64,000 nucleotides of DNA from assembly GCF_024362695.1 (NCBI RefSeq), contig NC_065407.1, positions 6,696,001-6,760,000 on the forward strand. The letters are read 5' to 3'. A program made the position numbers and the translations under genes. The notes under the pieces are model-generated. The model made no database searches, was not told the origin of the DNA, and saw only the letters and a program-made list of their open reading frames with translations. How positions within the stretch are numbered: the first letter of the stretch is position 1; every line of letters starts with the position of its first letter. This DNA comes from Pectinophora gossypiella. Lineage: Eukaryota > Arthropoda > Insecta > Lepidoptera > Gelechiidae. This document shows positions 45,601 through 60,600 of the stretch, in pieces.

Positions 45601-48600
45601 TATATGTATAGCAACTAGCAACTAACTATATATAGCAAATAGCGAACGCAATCAGCGCGCCCCATTTATCAGATCAAGAATTAAATGCTATTGCAGGCAA
45701 ATCTACAAGAAGTCACCTTTTCCTTTCAATTAGTGCAAAAACTTTTTTTTGTTTCTCACGGCCCCTTAATAGAGTACCCAGCATCTGCTCGGTGTTTCAT
45801 CTGAAACAAAAGCAGAAATTTAATTGTCAGCTGGATTAGGACAGTTGTCAACGAACAGAATCAAGCTGATTGTCATGCAAATCCTCGCAAATGCGTAGTT
45901 AGTGGTACCCTATTACCATACATTGCCAGTCCAGTGAGGTATGTCATAGGCAACTACTTACAAGTTTATAGAGAACAGATGATCCACTCCACGTAGAAGT
46001 CTCAGTAGCGCAGAGTATTAATCTAATACAAGTCCCCGGGATTTGAATCTGCGACCTACATAATTAAAACAGTTACTGCAGACATACATTCGTCTAAGCC
46101 GTTATTTAATATAACACTGAATTTGGTAGCTATTTATAAATATAATATAAAATATATTTTCTCTTTTATTCATTTTTCTTTGTGAAAATGTGAAATTACC
46201 GACTTGTTTTTTGTTGTGGCGTAACGAGTTTGCACCTTTTTATACAGTTTTATATTTTTATAAATACTTACATAGTTTTGAAATCTCTTTACTCCAGAAT
46301 CTTTTTAATTCTTCAATTGCGGTTGGTTATCTTCTTCTTTCTTTAAATTTTCCAGACGGCTTCCTCAGCTCATTCTCCCTGTACCGCACCATCAGCAAGC
46401 TGGTCGCCCCAGGCACTGACGACGACATCGCTTGCATCCATGGAGTGCGAGGTCTCGCCACCCTGGCGCTGCTGGTCGCTCACAAGTTCCTGCCAGTCGC
46501 CGTTATGCCATATACCAATCGCCTTCAGATTACCGAGGTAACTATTCAAAAATGATTGTTTTTATAGCACTTACCCGTGCTTCGGGAAACTCACAAACAG
46601 AAAATTTAAATCAAAAAAAAAACAATTTTTTTTTTCGATTTAAATTTTCTATTTGATTGAAAAAAAAAATATTTTTTTTAAAGTTATATTTTATATAAAA
46701 AAGATACATAAGTAGATCAAAAGAATTTCCCATGGACAGAAGGAAGACCCGGCGGTGTAATGGTTAACACGCTCGTCCCGGCTCGACAAAAGCTGGGGTT
46801 CAAGTCCTGTCCGAGTCAGTTTTTATCAATTTAAATTTTCTCTTGGTGAGTAACTATTGTTGGACGGGTCGAAATCGAACGAAGAACATCAATTTTCGTT
46901 CTGAAAGTTCTGGGGGTCTAAAAAGTCCAATTCATCCAAGCTTTGTTTATGTTTAAAAAAATACTTTTTTATATTTTTTTCTTTTTTAGAAGAAAGCCAC
47001 ATTGTAGGTTTTTTGAGATGATTTAATGACTTGATTTTTATAAGAGATTTATTTTTGAGATAATAACCGAAATAGAACATTCTAAGTTTTCGAGGATAAT
47101 AACTGCCTATCCCATGTATTGCGTCGCTACTCCTGAGTGTTCTTGAATTTTGACAGTTCCGCATACTATTTGAGTAAATAAACATAATGTTTTGGTTATA
47201 TTTTTTACGCTATAACTCATATTTGTATGAGTTTTATCATGTATTATATTTATCCCCTAAAGATCGGAAAGAAGAAAACTTAGAAAAAAATATTTTCAAA
47301 CAAAACTGCCTTTTCCAACTGGATGCTTTTCTTTTTCGTAACTCATCCTTCAGGCGGGATACAATCCACGTTGCTCCACATTTTATAGCAATTTATCACG
47401 AATTTTACTTAGACAGTATGGAGAACTATCAAAATTTAGGAACATAACAATGCTGCCGCCTACATTTGAGCTTCTAGTTTTTATATAGAAGGAAAATATT
47501 GTTCTAATCCAACAGTATGCACAATATTACCATTCAAAAACATCGAAGCGAACGATCCTATCAAACAAAACATGCAAACTCCATGTTAACCAAGTTGTAC
47601 CTAGTACGGGTAGTTTGAGCGTATATTTGCAAACTACACCAAATAACTATGGCAGGGTAAACACTGCACCGCGTCGATACTGGATATCTGCTACTAATAA
47701 CGAGTATTAACGATCCAAATATTCAGACTGCAACGAGATGATGTGAACCTCATGAGAATTGAGACCTGAAAGCCTATTTGGTTTCAGATTATAAATACGT
47801 ATATTCTAGTTTATCATATTACTATAGCTGCTTATATTCCCGGCATAAAAAAGGTTCCACACCACTGTTCCTCCCTGGACTCACGTTTTATTTGTGTGAA
47901 ATGCGGACCGCCGTTGAGTTTTCCGTGTAAGAGTAAGGCTATAAAGTATTTAGTAACGGCCTCGGTGGTCCAGTGGTTCAACGTTGGGCTTACGATCCGG
48001 AGGTCCCGGGTTTGAATCCCGGTGGGGACATATCACAAAAATCACTTTGTGATCCCTAGTTTGGTTAGGACATTACAGGCTGATCACCTGATTGTCCGAA
48101 AGTAAGACGATCCGTGCTTCGGAATGGAACGTTAAGCCGATGGTCCCGGTAACTACTTACTGATATAAGTACGTAGTCGTTACATGAGTCATGTCAGGGG
48201 CCTTTGCCGGCTCAATAGTAACTTTGACACCAGGGTTGATGGGGTTGGTAATACACCTAACAACCCACACGATAGAAGAAGTTCCATTAGATTCGTATAG
48301 AATCTGCCGTGAGATTTGTAATAAATCACTCATTTGTCCTTCCAGACAGTAAGCTCCCCTATCTGGTCGTGGGCTCGTGCGGGTTGGATGTACACCGACT
48401 GTTTCCTGCTGCTCAGCGGAGCCCTGACTGCGCAGAAGATCTCCGACACGTCCAGCGCACCTTGGAGACTCTTTACCAGATACCTCAGGTATGTAACTAT
48501 TTTCCGAACTTGCTGGTTCCCAACAGGTATGAGTTATTAACTTATCTTAAGTGCAGTTTAACACAGTTGGCTCGACCATTAGGTATAGACGACGATACGG

Positions 48601-51600
48601 CTCACCACTTTCACGATGGTTTAATAGAAAGCTCGGTGAGGTGAGGGTAGTTCGTCTTGCGATGGATGTACCTCTGAACCCAATTTATTCTCTTCGGTTT
48701 AGTGTGTACTCTTTTATTGACTTCCGTTCTCAACTATAATATTCCTACATAAAAGCAATTTTAGACTTCGCACTCCATGAACATAATTATGCATATCAAT
48801 ACGCGTTGAGAAATATATTCCCTTTTCTCCCACGCACGGTCCCCAAATGACGGACATATTTTTTACGTTTACGTCATAGGGCCCGAAACGAATCAACAAG
48901 GGACGTCAAATATACGTGAATCAAGCAGGATAGAAATAGAAAATGTACGATATTTGTGCTAAATAACCTTTTAGAATACTTACTAATAACTTTTAGCACG
49001 CCTCATGAAATGTGCAAAGCAATACTCGCAGCAACGTTAACTAAGTGATGCTCTTTAAAAACATGTAGGCGTTTACGAATGGTCAGATTATTTCCGTACT
49101 TTTCGCAATGTATAGGACATTTTGACAGCGAACAATTCACATTTCTAATTAAATATAGATACTACTCTATATTTTGCGTTACTGTGGTTACACTTTGTAT
49201 GCGACTTTCTTTTTAACTGACTATGTAAGTAACTTGTGGTAAGTAAAGTGGCTACCAGGTGACATGAATCATTTTTATGGCGTACAAAGTGATGGTACGA
49301 CGTGAGATACGGCTGAAGTTTTTCAGGATGCTTTTAAAATTTACCTTTGAAAATGTTGGCGAAGGATATTTTTGTATTTTATTACAAGGCCATTTTTTCG
49401 TGTTTCGTTTTGTTTTAAATTGGGTCAAAGTTCAATCTTATTTTGCCACTTGCGCTGAGTCATCTGATCTTTCTAGAATTATAAAAATATCATTCTAAAA
49501 ACATGTTTAAAACCATGACCATCCCAAATTACAAAATTAAACCGCCTGACTACCTTTACTATATGAATATTAACTACGGTATGGGCATAATTTATTTTGA
49601 TTAAATGCAAATTGTAGTTATTAATGGAAGGTTGGAGGTCGAGAGGGCGTTGGCCTCTTTTGAAAAACAGCCATAGAGGGACGAAACCACAGAGCATTAA
49701 ACCAAACGAGTTATTACTAGAAGCACCTTTGTCAGTAACATTATTATAGAAACAAAAGTATAACGCGGCACATAACCAGACTATTTATTAACTTATTTTT
49801 ATTATACATGGGAATATAATATCCAGATAGTTAGAAGCTAGGTATAATTTGTACAAACAATTTAGCTGAAGTTTTGTGTTCTAAATTTAAACTTAAGAAC
49901 AAATTATGACAGCCGCTTGATGTCGTCTCGTCTAAAGATGCATTAACCGCGATGTGACACGATATTGTTGTGTCACCTTTATAACAGTCGAGCGTATTTA
50001 TGTTCTGTGCTCTGTGGTCTTACGTGATGAATGCCACACGTTAATGATTGGTTTGTACATCACATACCTAAAGATGACATTGCAGATGGATGGGTTTCCT
50101 ATATTGGCTATTGCCTTTTCCGTTTTTATTTTCTTTCCCTCTTATTCTGACATTCTTAGGTTCTCTTTTGAGCAAATTATTTTTCTAAATTTATAACAGT
50201 CGTATTGTACTCTCGCCTATTTCCAACCGGGATAAGCAGAGGCAATCTGACATAGTCTCTTGTTTCCTCCACATTCATCGTTTATACACGCACGCTGGTT
50301 TAGAGTAGATCGTACTAAACTTTGTGACTAGATCTTGTAGTCTTGGGAGTTTTAGCTTGGGGCCAACTCTAAACCCGAATCTAGAATAAACCTTTCTATA
50401 GAAATGGATAGAGCCGTAAGTAGAAGACAAATAAAAAGTAAGTAAGTAGGTACTCAACCTCCTCCATGGTCTAGTGGTTAGAGTTTTAGGCTCAAGATCG
50501 GAGGTCCGGGTTCGATTCCCGATGGGGACATTGTACAATCACTTTGTAAGACTGTCCTTTGTTTGTTAAGGACTTTGCAGGCTTGATTCACCTGATTGTC
50601 CGAAAAAGTAAGATGATTCCGTGCTTTGGAGCGCTCCGGCTATTAGTCATAAAACACCTCCACCAACTAGAAGTGAAGTAGCGTGGTGGAGTAAGGTCCA
50701 TACCCCCTCCGGTTGATTGACGGGAGGCCTAGTGCCCAGCGGTGGAAAGTATATAGGCTGAATATGTTGTTGTTGTTGTTGAATATGTTGTTGTTGTTGT
50801 TGAATATGTTGTTGTTGTTGTTGAATATGTTGTTGTTATTGTTGAATATGTTGTTGTTGTTGTTTAATATGTTGTTGTTGTTGTTGAATATGTTGTTGTT
50901 CTTGATATTAAGTACTCAATCATCTATTCTTTACAGATTAACGCCAGCCCTTCTAGCCGTGGTATTATTCTACGCATATATTTGGGACCTGACCTCAAGC
51001 GGTCCCATGTGGGGCACGCTAGTCACCAAGAACGCTGAGGTCTGCGAAGAAAGCTGGTGGTGGAATCTGCTTTATGTGCAGAATTACTTCGGCTTTGAAG
51101 ATATGGTGAGCTTTCACTTTCCATTTTATTGTTATTGATAAATAGATACTCGTGTGACCACTTGACTATCTCACTTGATTAGCGTTAAGGTGGGACATGC
51201 TTGCCTACAAACTGTTTGTAAGTTTATTCATATTATTATTATATGTAGAGCGTATTATAGTTAAGGCTATGCATGTTTGGTTTATGCATTTTCGTAGGTA
51301 CGTGACCTAATCTTTATTAGGCTGGTTTTCTGTTCAAATTCAAATTCAAAAATAACTTTATTCAGTAGGTAACATAGTTACACTTTAAATCGTCAATTTT
51401 TACATAACGAACGTCTCATCCGCCTAAAACTACTGCAGCTTCTCACAACCTGTATAGCCGGGGAAAAGAAGCTGCAAGTAAAACCTCGGCACAAGGCCCT
51501 AGACCTTTAAAAAAATAAACATAAAATATTTTTATATAATTGAGTAATTTAGCTGCCTAATATCAGTTCTCAGACAGTTAATCCCATGCATTCATATCTT

Positions 51601-54600
51601 CTAAATAATCACTTGTTCGCGGATTTGAAGGTCAGACAGGGAGTCGCTTCTGTAAAAACCGGACCTGTCAAATCTTTAAGTTAGGTAAGCGGACCCTGTG
51701 AAAAGGAGGATAATGCTAGGGAGATGATTCTAGTTTGGGCTAGCTTCTACAAACCCCCATGTTTAAAAAAAAAGAAAGATGTTGTATTTTTTTTTCTTTT
51801 TTCAGTGCGCACCACAAACCCACCAGTTAGCTCTGGACATGCAACTAACAATCCTTGGAGGCATCATAGTATGGGCCGTGCAATCAGGACACATCGTCTC
51901 CAAGTTCATCCTGCCAGCTCTTCACATCCTGGCTGGTTACTCCCGCTACACCTACTTCAGGGACCATCGACTTACACTGCTGGCATATCATGGAGTCACG
52001 TAAGTTGTCTTAAGACAAGTATAAAAAAAAATAATAAGAGAAATAAAAAAATAGTAAAATTTATAAAAAAATAAATAAATAATATTTTTTGAATAAATGA
52101 GTATGAGTATAGATACACGGCCATTTGTCAGCTAAATTCGCGAAGCAAACAGGCGATAAATCACCCGCGGCGTGGGTTACAATTACACTTTCGATTCTCT
52201 ATAACTTAAAATATAATTAATCTACAAACTTAAGATCTAGTAAGGCTTTCTTTTAGTTACTAAAATCCCAAGTTTTGATAAAAAGCCTTTTACCGTTCCA
52301 GAGAAAATAACATCTCATTATTATAATTAGTATCACAGATTGACTCACTCATCAAAAATGTTAAAGTACAGATGACTTGGAAAGTTCAAAGTATGTGTGG
52401 TGGTGGACTAGTACCTCTATACGATTTGTTTTGGGTAATTTGAAACTCCTTCATTCAGTGCTTATCGCTATCAATCCACATGGTCGATTCATTCAGCGTT
52501 CTCCATTTGTGCGGCCAAGTAATTAATACAATCTGCGGCAAATCTACAATAAGTCACAGGTGCTGCAACAAAATATGTGATAAATATTCGAGACCATCTT
52601 CGCTGATCTGTAAGCGCACTAAAGGGCACAGGTGTCTATGCTAAGGCCAATTGAATGATTAAAGTCAGCAAGTCGCAATAACTTTGTAATCCGTTTACGA
52701 TTTACGATCCACTAAACTTAATCCATCTTACCTTGTGTACACATTGTTGCAAATAAAGATTTTGATAGATAACGGCACAGATTTATAGTGGAAAGGCTAT
52801 ACAACAAAGTAACAGATTTATAACAACCAAACGTCCTTAGCATAATAGCCCCTAATATAATTACTAAGTAAATCCAAAGATTATAAGCGCTGCAATAAAA
52901 GTATTGATTCTAATTATTCTATTATAAATAAAACCTGACGTACACAACCTACTAACGGCCATTTTTAATAATCAAATCAAATCAAATATACTTTATTGCA
53001 CAGAACTAAAATTTCAACAATCAGACATAACACATGAAAACAGTACAATTTGGGCGGCCTTATTGCTCTAGAGCAATTTCTTCCAGGCAACCACCAAAAG
53101 GAAACAAACATTTGCAAACAACTTGGATGCGGGATGGTGCAATAAAAAATAAATACCTAAAAGTAAAGTTAATATAATAAATAATCTATCTATCCATGGG
53201 TTTTGTCCACTATTGAAGTATAATAGCCCTCAATGTCCCACTGCAGGGCAAATACCGTGTGCGTCAAGCTAGCGGCCTCAAAAAAAAATGGGCACGAAAA
53301 AATAATTTGACCATACCAAAAAATAGTACTCTTATTGAAAAAAATAGTACCTGTTGTAAAAAAATTAGTACCATCACGGTTCTGGATTTATAGCCATGTT
53401 TTATTGCACTTGCTAGCCTGACGGTGAGCGAAATTTGGCGAGAGTTAACGACAAGGTCTTTCGCTTTGATTTAAACGCCAAAAAATAGTACCGAAATAGT
53501 ACTCACCCCCTGCAAAATACCGAAAGTAGTACTTCAACGGTTCCAAAGTTATAAAGGCAGTTCTTTGATCCCGCTAGCTTGACGTTTTGAAAATACCTAT
53601 TATCTGGGGAACGCTTGCATACTTCAGTATGTAACTAATGTCAATAAACTCGTATGAAATAGTACTCCCTACCATCATAATTTTGATCCGATTCTCTTTG
53701 TAGAAATGTTAAAAAATCATCATAACCTATGCCATACATTTGTTGTTGATACAGTCACGTAGACAATTACATAACCTCACAATTTATTCGTAAGTATTGC
53801 CATTTTGGAGGTCTACCCTACCATTTCTTTGCACTTCAGTGCTGCTATTACAAAAAATTCCTATTGCATACACCCATATGCACTAATTTTAATAGAAAAT
53901 GGCTGCATGGGTCTAGTTCTTATCGAAAACAATCTGTGATTTTAATACATCATAATACATTTTTAATCTGCTGTTTTATTTTATAATTTATACCTTCATG
54001 TTGAATTTGTTACGGATCGAAGTGTTTGTTAATAAACAATTTGCAGTATTTGTAGAATAACTCAAAGAGTTTCAACAATGATATTACTTTCATCTAACAA
54101 CCCTGGCACTTCACCAATTTTTACCCAAAAATGGGGAAAAATACTGAAATCTGACAACATTCTTGACCATGTGTAATAATTTTGTTCGCGACTGTACTCG
54201 TCTTGATAAATGTATGACATAGGTTATAATGACTTTTTGACATATTTCTACAAAGAGAATCAGGTCCAAATTATGATGGTAGGGAGTACTATTTCATACG
54301 AGTTTATTGACATTAGTTACAAACTGAAGTATGCAAGCATTCCCCAGATAATAGGTATTTTCAAAACGTCAAGCTAGCGGGATCAAAGAACTACCTTTAT
54401 AACTTTGGAACCGTTGAAGTACTACTTTCGGTATTTTGCAGGGGGTGAGTACTATTTCGATACTATTTTTTGGCGTTTAAATCAAAGCGAAAGACCTTGT
54501 CGTTAACTCTCGCCAAATTTCGCTCACCGTCAAGCTAGCAAGTGCAATAAAACATGGCTATAAATCCAGAACCGTGATGGTACTAATTTTTTTACAACAG

Positions 54601-57600
54601 GTACTATTTTTTTCAATAAGAGTACTATTTTTTGGTATGGTCAAATTATTTTTTCGTGCCCATTTTTTTTTTGAGGCCGCTAGCTTGACGCACACCAAAT
54701 ACCTCTCTTCCTTTCGTCCACTCCTCCCTGTCCCCAGCTTGTTCGTGCCACCGTTTCAAGAAGCGGTCTAACTCGACGCGCCATCTTTTTCGTGGCCTTC
54801 CCTAGCGTCTGGCAGCATTTGTAGCCACTCTGTAGCTTTTTTGGCCCAGAGGTCATCGGGCATTAGGGCAACATGTCCAGCCCAGTCCTATTTCAAGTAG
54901 GCAGCCTTTTTTCGCTACGTCTGATATTTTAGTTTTGGAATATAATACAAAAACGCTTTATTGCGTATAAAAAACAACACTAAAAACAGTAACGAAGTAA
55001 CTTTAGACACTTATTTTGCCGTATTTCAAGTTGTAAACACTTGCCTAATGGTGTAAGCGCTCAACGACAAGTAAGAAATTGTCTCCACCACTATTGGCCC
55101 AGATATGAAGAAAGAGCATAGAATGTGTTTAGCTGCTTTTCGGCTCATAATATGGAGGTTCCGGGTTCTAATCACGTTGGGGATACATCGCAAAACGCAT
55201 AATAACGGGTTCGGGTTATGATAATAACCGCGTAAACTTAAAACAATGTATACATCGCAAAAATCACTTTGCGATCTTTAGTTTAGTTAGGACATTACAG
55301 GTAATCAGGTGGTACCTATTCAAGAAGAAATTGCTGCTTAGCAATAAGGCCGCCAGATTGTACTGTATCTTTCGTGTATGTTTTGTTTAAAACTTATTTT
55401 GTATGTTGTGTGCAATAAAGTATATTTGTATTGTATTGTGATCACCTGATTATCCGAAAGTAAGATGATCCGTGCTTCAGACGAATATCATTCTAATGAT
55501 GAATCAATAACAATGTTATCATTTCACAGAGTAAGTCAGCTCTACAGAACGGCAAGGTTAAGCTACACCTCGATACTCCATCGCTCTACACCCTACCTCG
55601 TGGGAATAAACCTGGGATTGGATTTGAAGAACGGGGTTGAACATGGCAAGGTAATGACTGAGTTTAGATTAAAATGTAACACAAACAACCCTACGTGGGT
55701 ACAGTCTACTGGGGGCCTAAAAAGCCACACCAAAGCCATTCATCTAAACAACAGAATGAAGAACTTTCCAGACTAGTTCAACAAAAACAATATAGAAGGC
55801 ATTGTACAGCTTTAACGTGAAAATTAGGTACTTATTTTCTAATTATTCGGGTACATAATAAGTCCAAAATAAAATGTAAAGCCAGAAGCATATATAAAAT
55901 AATTGTTGTTTGATATTTTGGTCACATTATGTATATAATTATGTTGCTACCTATATTGCTTCTCTTTAATTTGATCAAAATAATAATGGGTGAAGATGTT
56001 ATTGTGCCTGGGTGTAATAAAAAGGGTCATCATTTATTCCTAAAAGCAAAGATAAAAGATATAGTTATTATGTTTGTTATCTATGGAATTAGAAGGTTAA
56101 ACGAGGGAAAATCTGTACAGTATCATATTGTTTTTAAAAACGTAGCCTAGAAAGTTCCTCATTACAATTTGACACTTGCGCGTATAAAATAAAAGACAAG
56201 TACGTAATGTCAAGAAATATCGAATAGCAATATTGCTTTTTAGATGAATTGCTACAATGTGACCTTTTTAACCCCCCTATACTCAGCCACCTTTTTGTCG
56301 ACTGTAACTGCATAATAATATGGAGTATACACCACCTTTTTCACTTCGCGCCGTTGCTGAATGGTGAAGATGTTTGAGCTAGCAAGCTAGTAGCCAATTC
56401 ATTAGCCATTGGACAAAATTGGCTTAACAGTGTTAACAGCCGGGACGATTACGGGCGTGAGTTTTGTCTTGTCTGTTTTATTCTGCTACTTACCGCTATA
56501 CACCGGTACAGTCCAGAAACTCCTTACGAAAATCTCATTCTTATAGTGTGCCATCTAAAGCGTAAGTGCGAATGAGACACATTTCGTGCTCTCTCCTTTA
56601 CTCATTAGCGGCTTCCGAGCATTTAAGACCCTAACGGGATGAAGTCGGCGTTCGATACGAATTTGTGCGGAGTGGAGAGTTTAGAGTTTTTTTCTTTATT
56701 CTATGACACCTGTGTCCTTCATCTTGTACAGTATGAACAATATCATGTACCCACTTTAGAACCCTGTCGCACTATCATATTTGACATTTAATGACTTACG
56801 GTTTCATTTGTCAAAAAAGTTAATGTGACATGGTTTCAAAGTGGATATTAGTACTCGTGACCGTACGTATTTCCGTTGTCTTTTTCAGTTCTACCGTGGG
56901 CTGGGTTGGTTAGTAAGCACTGCGATGTGGTGTTCAGTGTTGTGGGCTGGTTTCGACTCAGGGTCCACCACATACCGCTATAACGCCACATTTGCTGCCC
57001 AATATGCTGCGTTTGCGCCCTTCGCGTCTGCCATCGGCATTGGATGGCTCATCTACGCTGTTCATACTGGTACTCCAGGTAATTAATTGAAAAGTTATCG
57101 ATCAATACTTGGTACTTATAAAATTGAGTCTATCCAATGTATGTTCGAGTTAATCTTGAAAACCACTGAATGAAATCATACGCTGTTTTTAATGTTATCA
57201 TTTGCAAGGAGATATGGTAAAAATTATAGACACGGTGCGGTGGAACCCTTAGTTATTTACCTATTACATACATACATAAACTCACGCCTATTTCCCACCT
57301 ACTATACCTTTTTCTAAGGACATATTCAATTTGGTCAATATACGTCCTTCTAGAACTTCCTCCGCCAGCCCTACCATCAACATTCACCGCTTTCATAATC
57401 CTATCATCATTCTCAATTTTAGTCACTATATCGTCTTTTACATCACATCTCCATCATCATTCATTTACCTATTGAAGAATACAAAGAAAGATGAGAAGGA
57501 ACAAAAAGATATTGACGGCGATAATTTTGCTGAAGACAAGGTCATCAGTGCTGTAGTTAGAAGTAGTACTATAGGACATGTGGGAATCGAAATGTAAAGG

Positions 57601-60600
57601 CATTAACAAAAGGGGTAAAAAAGGCCAAATAAATTGTATTGGTCGCATTTTAGTTTGAATTTATAAAAAAATAAGTACAAAAAGATTAGATACTAGAAAA
57701 TGAAATCATATTTCTCACCTATTAACGTCAAACAGAATCGTCAAAAAGTAAAATCCGGTTTTATCTGCTTTTTGTATCACTTCGATCAGTTTTGTGGTCA
57801 ATGACATCATTATTTAACCGTTTCTTACAATTAGAATAGAATTACACGTGTAATAAATACATAAAAAAATGAGTGATTATTGATCATGTCAATATAATAT
57901 TAGCTCTTAAGAAGTTAAATCCCATTACATCGTCAGATTTGTAATATTGACAAAAACTTAGTACCGTGATAAGTAATATTCTATGAAGACGTCATCATAT
58001 CGTCGCGAGTGACATTAGAATGTACATCATTCACCAAATTAGAGATGCCCTTAGAAAAGCTTCAATAAGATCTACTCTGAACCGGCGTGCGTGTATGAAA
58101 CGATTGATGAATGTGGAGGAAACAAGATAAGTATGTCAGGATAGAAGCAAATATAATTCCATATTCTATAGTCATTCATAGCTTACCGTGGTGGGAAATT
58201 GGCGTGAGTTTATGTATATGTGTACATTAAGATGTGATTTTTGTTAACAAAACCTCGCTGTAGACATTTGTGGTCTCAATTTTTATTTAGGATGAAATTT
58301 ATTGAAAGAAACCGAGGTTTTGTCGAAAAAAAAAATTTGAATGTGATTTAAAAAGAAAAACGCTTTACGTGGTTTTCACTATAAGGCAACGATATCGTTC
58401 ATTGGAAAGGACTAACTAGCTGAAGTACGGTCACGAGTACTAATATGTATACACTTTGAAACCATGTCACATTAACTTTTTTGCAAATGAAACCGTAAGT
58501 CTCATTAAATTTCAAATATGATAGTGCGATAAGGTTCTAAAGTGGGAACATGATGTTGCTCATGACTGTACGTGCATAATCTGATAAGATGAAGTTATAT
58601 CATCTAACCCGGGTGGCCCCCATTGTTCGTCACCCACTGGGGCCTAGCTTGGTATAACCCGAAGTTTTCTTTATTTTCAGGATTCCTATCAAGCCTGCTA
58701 TGTTGTAGACCTCTAGTTCTGATCAGCCGGCTTTCGTATGCCCTGTACCTCTGCCAGTTTGTGGTTTTTCTCACAAACGCAGCTACCGTCAGGACATCTT
58801 CTGAATTCACCCTTATGTCTTTGGTAAGCATAAACATAAACTAGCCGTCTTTGAAGTAAACTAGATCTTTAATTTCTATGGCAGAAAAGGCCTGGTTTCG
58901 GGTTGAATTGTAATGCAGTAAAGGTTACCAATGAATGTGACTGTTTTTACATTTTATATCATAAAATCTTTACTTAATGATTTTTGTTTTATATCACTTA
59001 TCCGTGCTTAGGGAAACTCACAAAGAGAAAATTTAAATCGATAAAATCTGACTTGTACCCGCAGCTCTTGTCAAATATAATATTCTAGATACATGGCGCC
59101 GGCTCAATTTAAGAGCCACGCTCTTGTCGGTGCAGCTACTTTTTTAGGGAAAATAGGGCAGTGGTTTCCCTCTTGCCTTCCGCCCCGCAGTACTCTGTCT
59201 GCTGCAAGGGGCAAGGACGAGGCGAACAGGAATTGCCCCAGTGGAGGGCAGAGAAGATGACTCTGTCCCCCCTAGGGCCTGGTTAATGGTCTTTTATGGA
59301 ACCAAGACCAAAGGCATTGATGTAACATAGATAAAAAAAAAACGCATGGAGGAAGATCCGGTGGAGTAATGCTTAACACGCTCGCTCGTCTTGGCTTGAC
59401 AAGAGCTCGCGTTCAAGTCGAAATAGCGGTTCAAGAAGAAACATTTTCGAATTACATTTTCTCTTCAAAAAATCTTTGTAGTAAATAAACCTGCTAGAGA
59501 AACCAATCAACAATTTGATTGAATTTTAAACTTGGTGAGAGCTCTCAGGGTTTCCCATCCGGTCAAGTAGTGTATGACGTCTGAAGAAAAATACACAAGA
59601 TAAGACAAACAAACCAAATTAAGAAGACAAAATAAATAATAGTCATCAATGAGAAAAGTTTTATTTATACCGTATGACATAATATAGTATCAATAACTAT
59701 TTATGCAGAGACGTAAGTTATAAAAAAAGTTAAAAACCCCAGTGGTCATATAGCAGATTTTTTTATCATGCAAAATATGTATTTAATTATATCAATTAGC
59801 AAGAAAAGCTTCAATAGTATTCTTGATGCTAATTTGGATTTGAAGAGTAATAAATATAGAAAAACTTACCATGGAACTTTTTTGTATAGGATTTGCCACA
59901 AAGGTTCTAAATGTTACGTAGGTGACTATTAAATTAACACAGTCTAGGGTATAGCATAATCACGAAAAATACTAATAATAACCTACATAAACATCTGTGA
60001 TACATGTCTTTATAGTATCGAATTTATAATAATGTATGTCCTTGTTCCAGGTTGATGTCCAAGAAATATCAGCAATATTGTTATCATCAACAATTCTTAC
60101 TTTGACTTTCGTCATACCCATGCAGTCTCTACACAAACTGTTCACTTTCTCATTCAAATCTGAAGGTCAAGAAGAAAGCAAAGACGAAGAAAAAGAATCT
60201 GAAGAAAAAGCAGAAGATCCAGATCAGGAAAAGGAGATAGATCAAAATCACGTTGATATAGAAGAAGTAACAGAAGTCCCACAATCAAGAAGCAGACAAA
60301 GTTTTCTTGCGCATAGAGAAGTTCTAGAAGAAATCCCAGAAGCAGAAGTGGAATATGAAATGCAAAGAGAAAAGAATGATGGTCTCGAAGAAATTTTAGA
60401 GGAAGAGGAAGAAGAAGATGAGGAGATGGCGAATCACATAGATGAGGAAGATTTAGAAATTATTGAGGAAGAAGGTGGTGAAGACTTTTGGGAGGACCGA
60501 GAAGAAGGGTATACTCCAAGAAGATCTTATGTGAGAGAGGAAGATGGAGATGAATGGGAGTGGACGAATAGTGGCAGTGGAAGAGGAGCTCAATACTATC

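Noticed and set aside
57331..57597. 88-codon ORF in intron 10 as an extra exon
   Set aside because: It opens in a dispersed repeat. Including it would break the phase-1 join between exons 10 and 11, which is correct without it.
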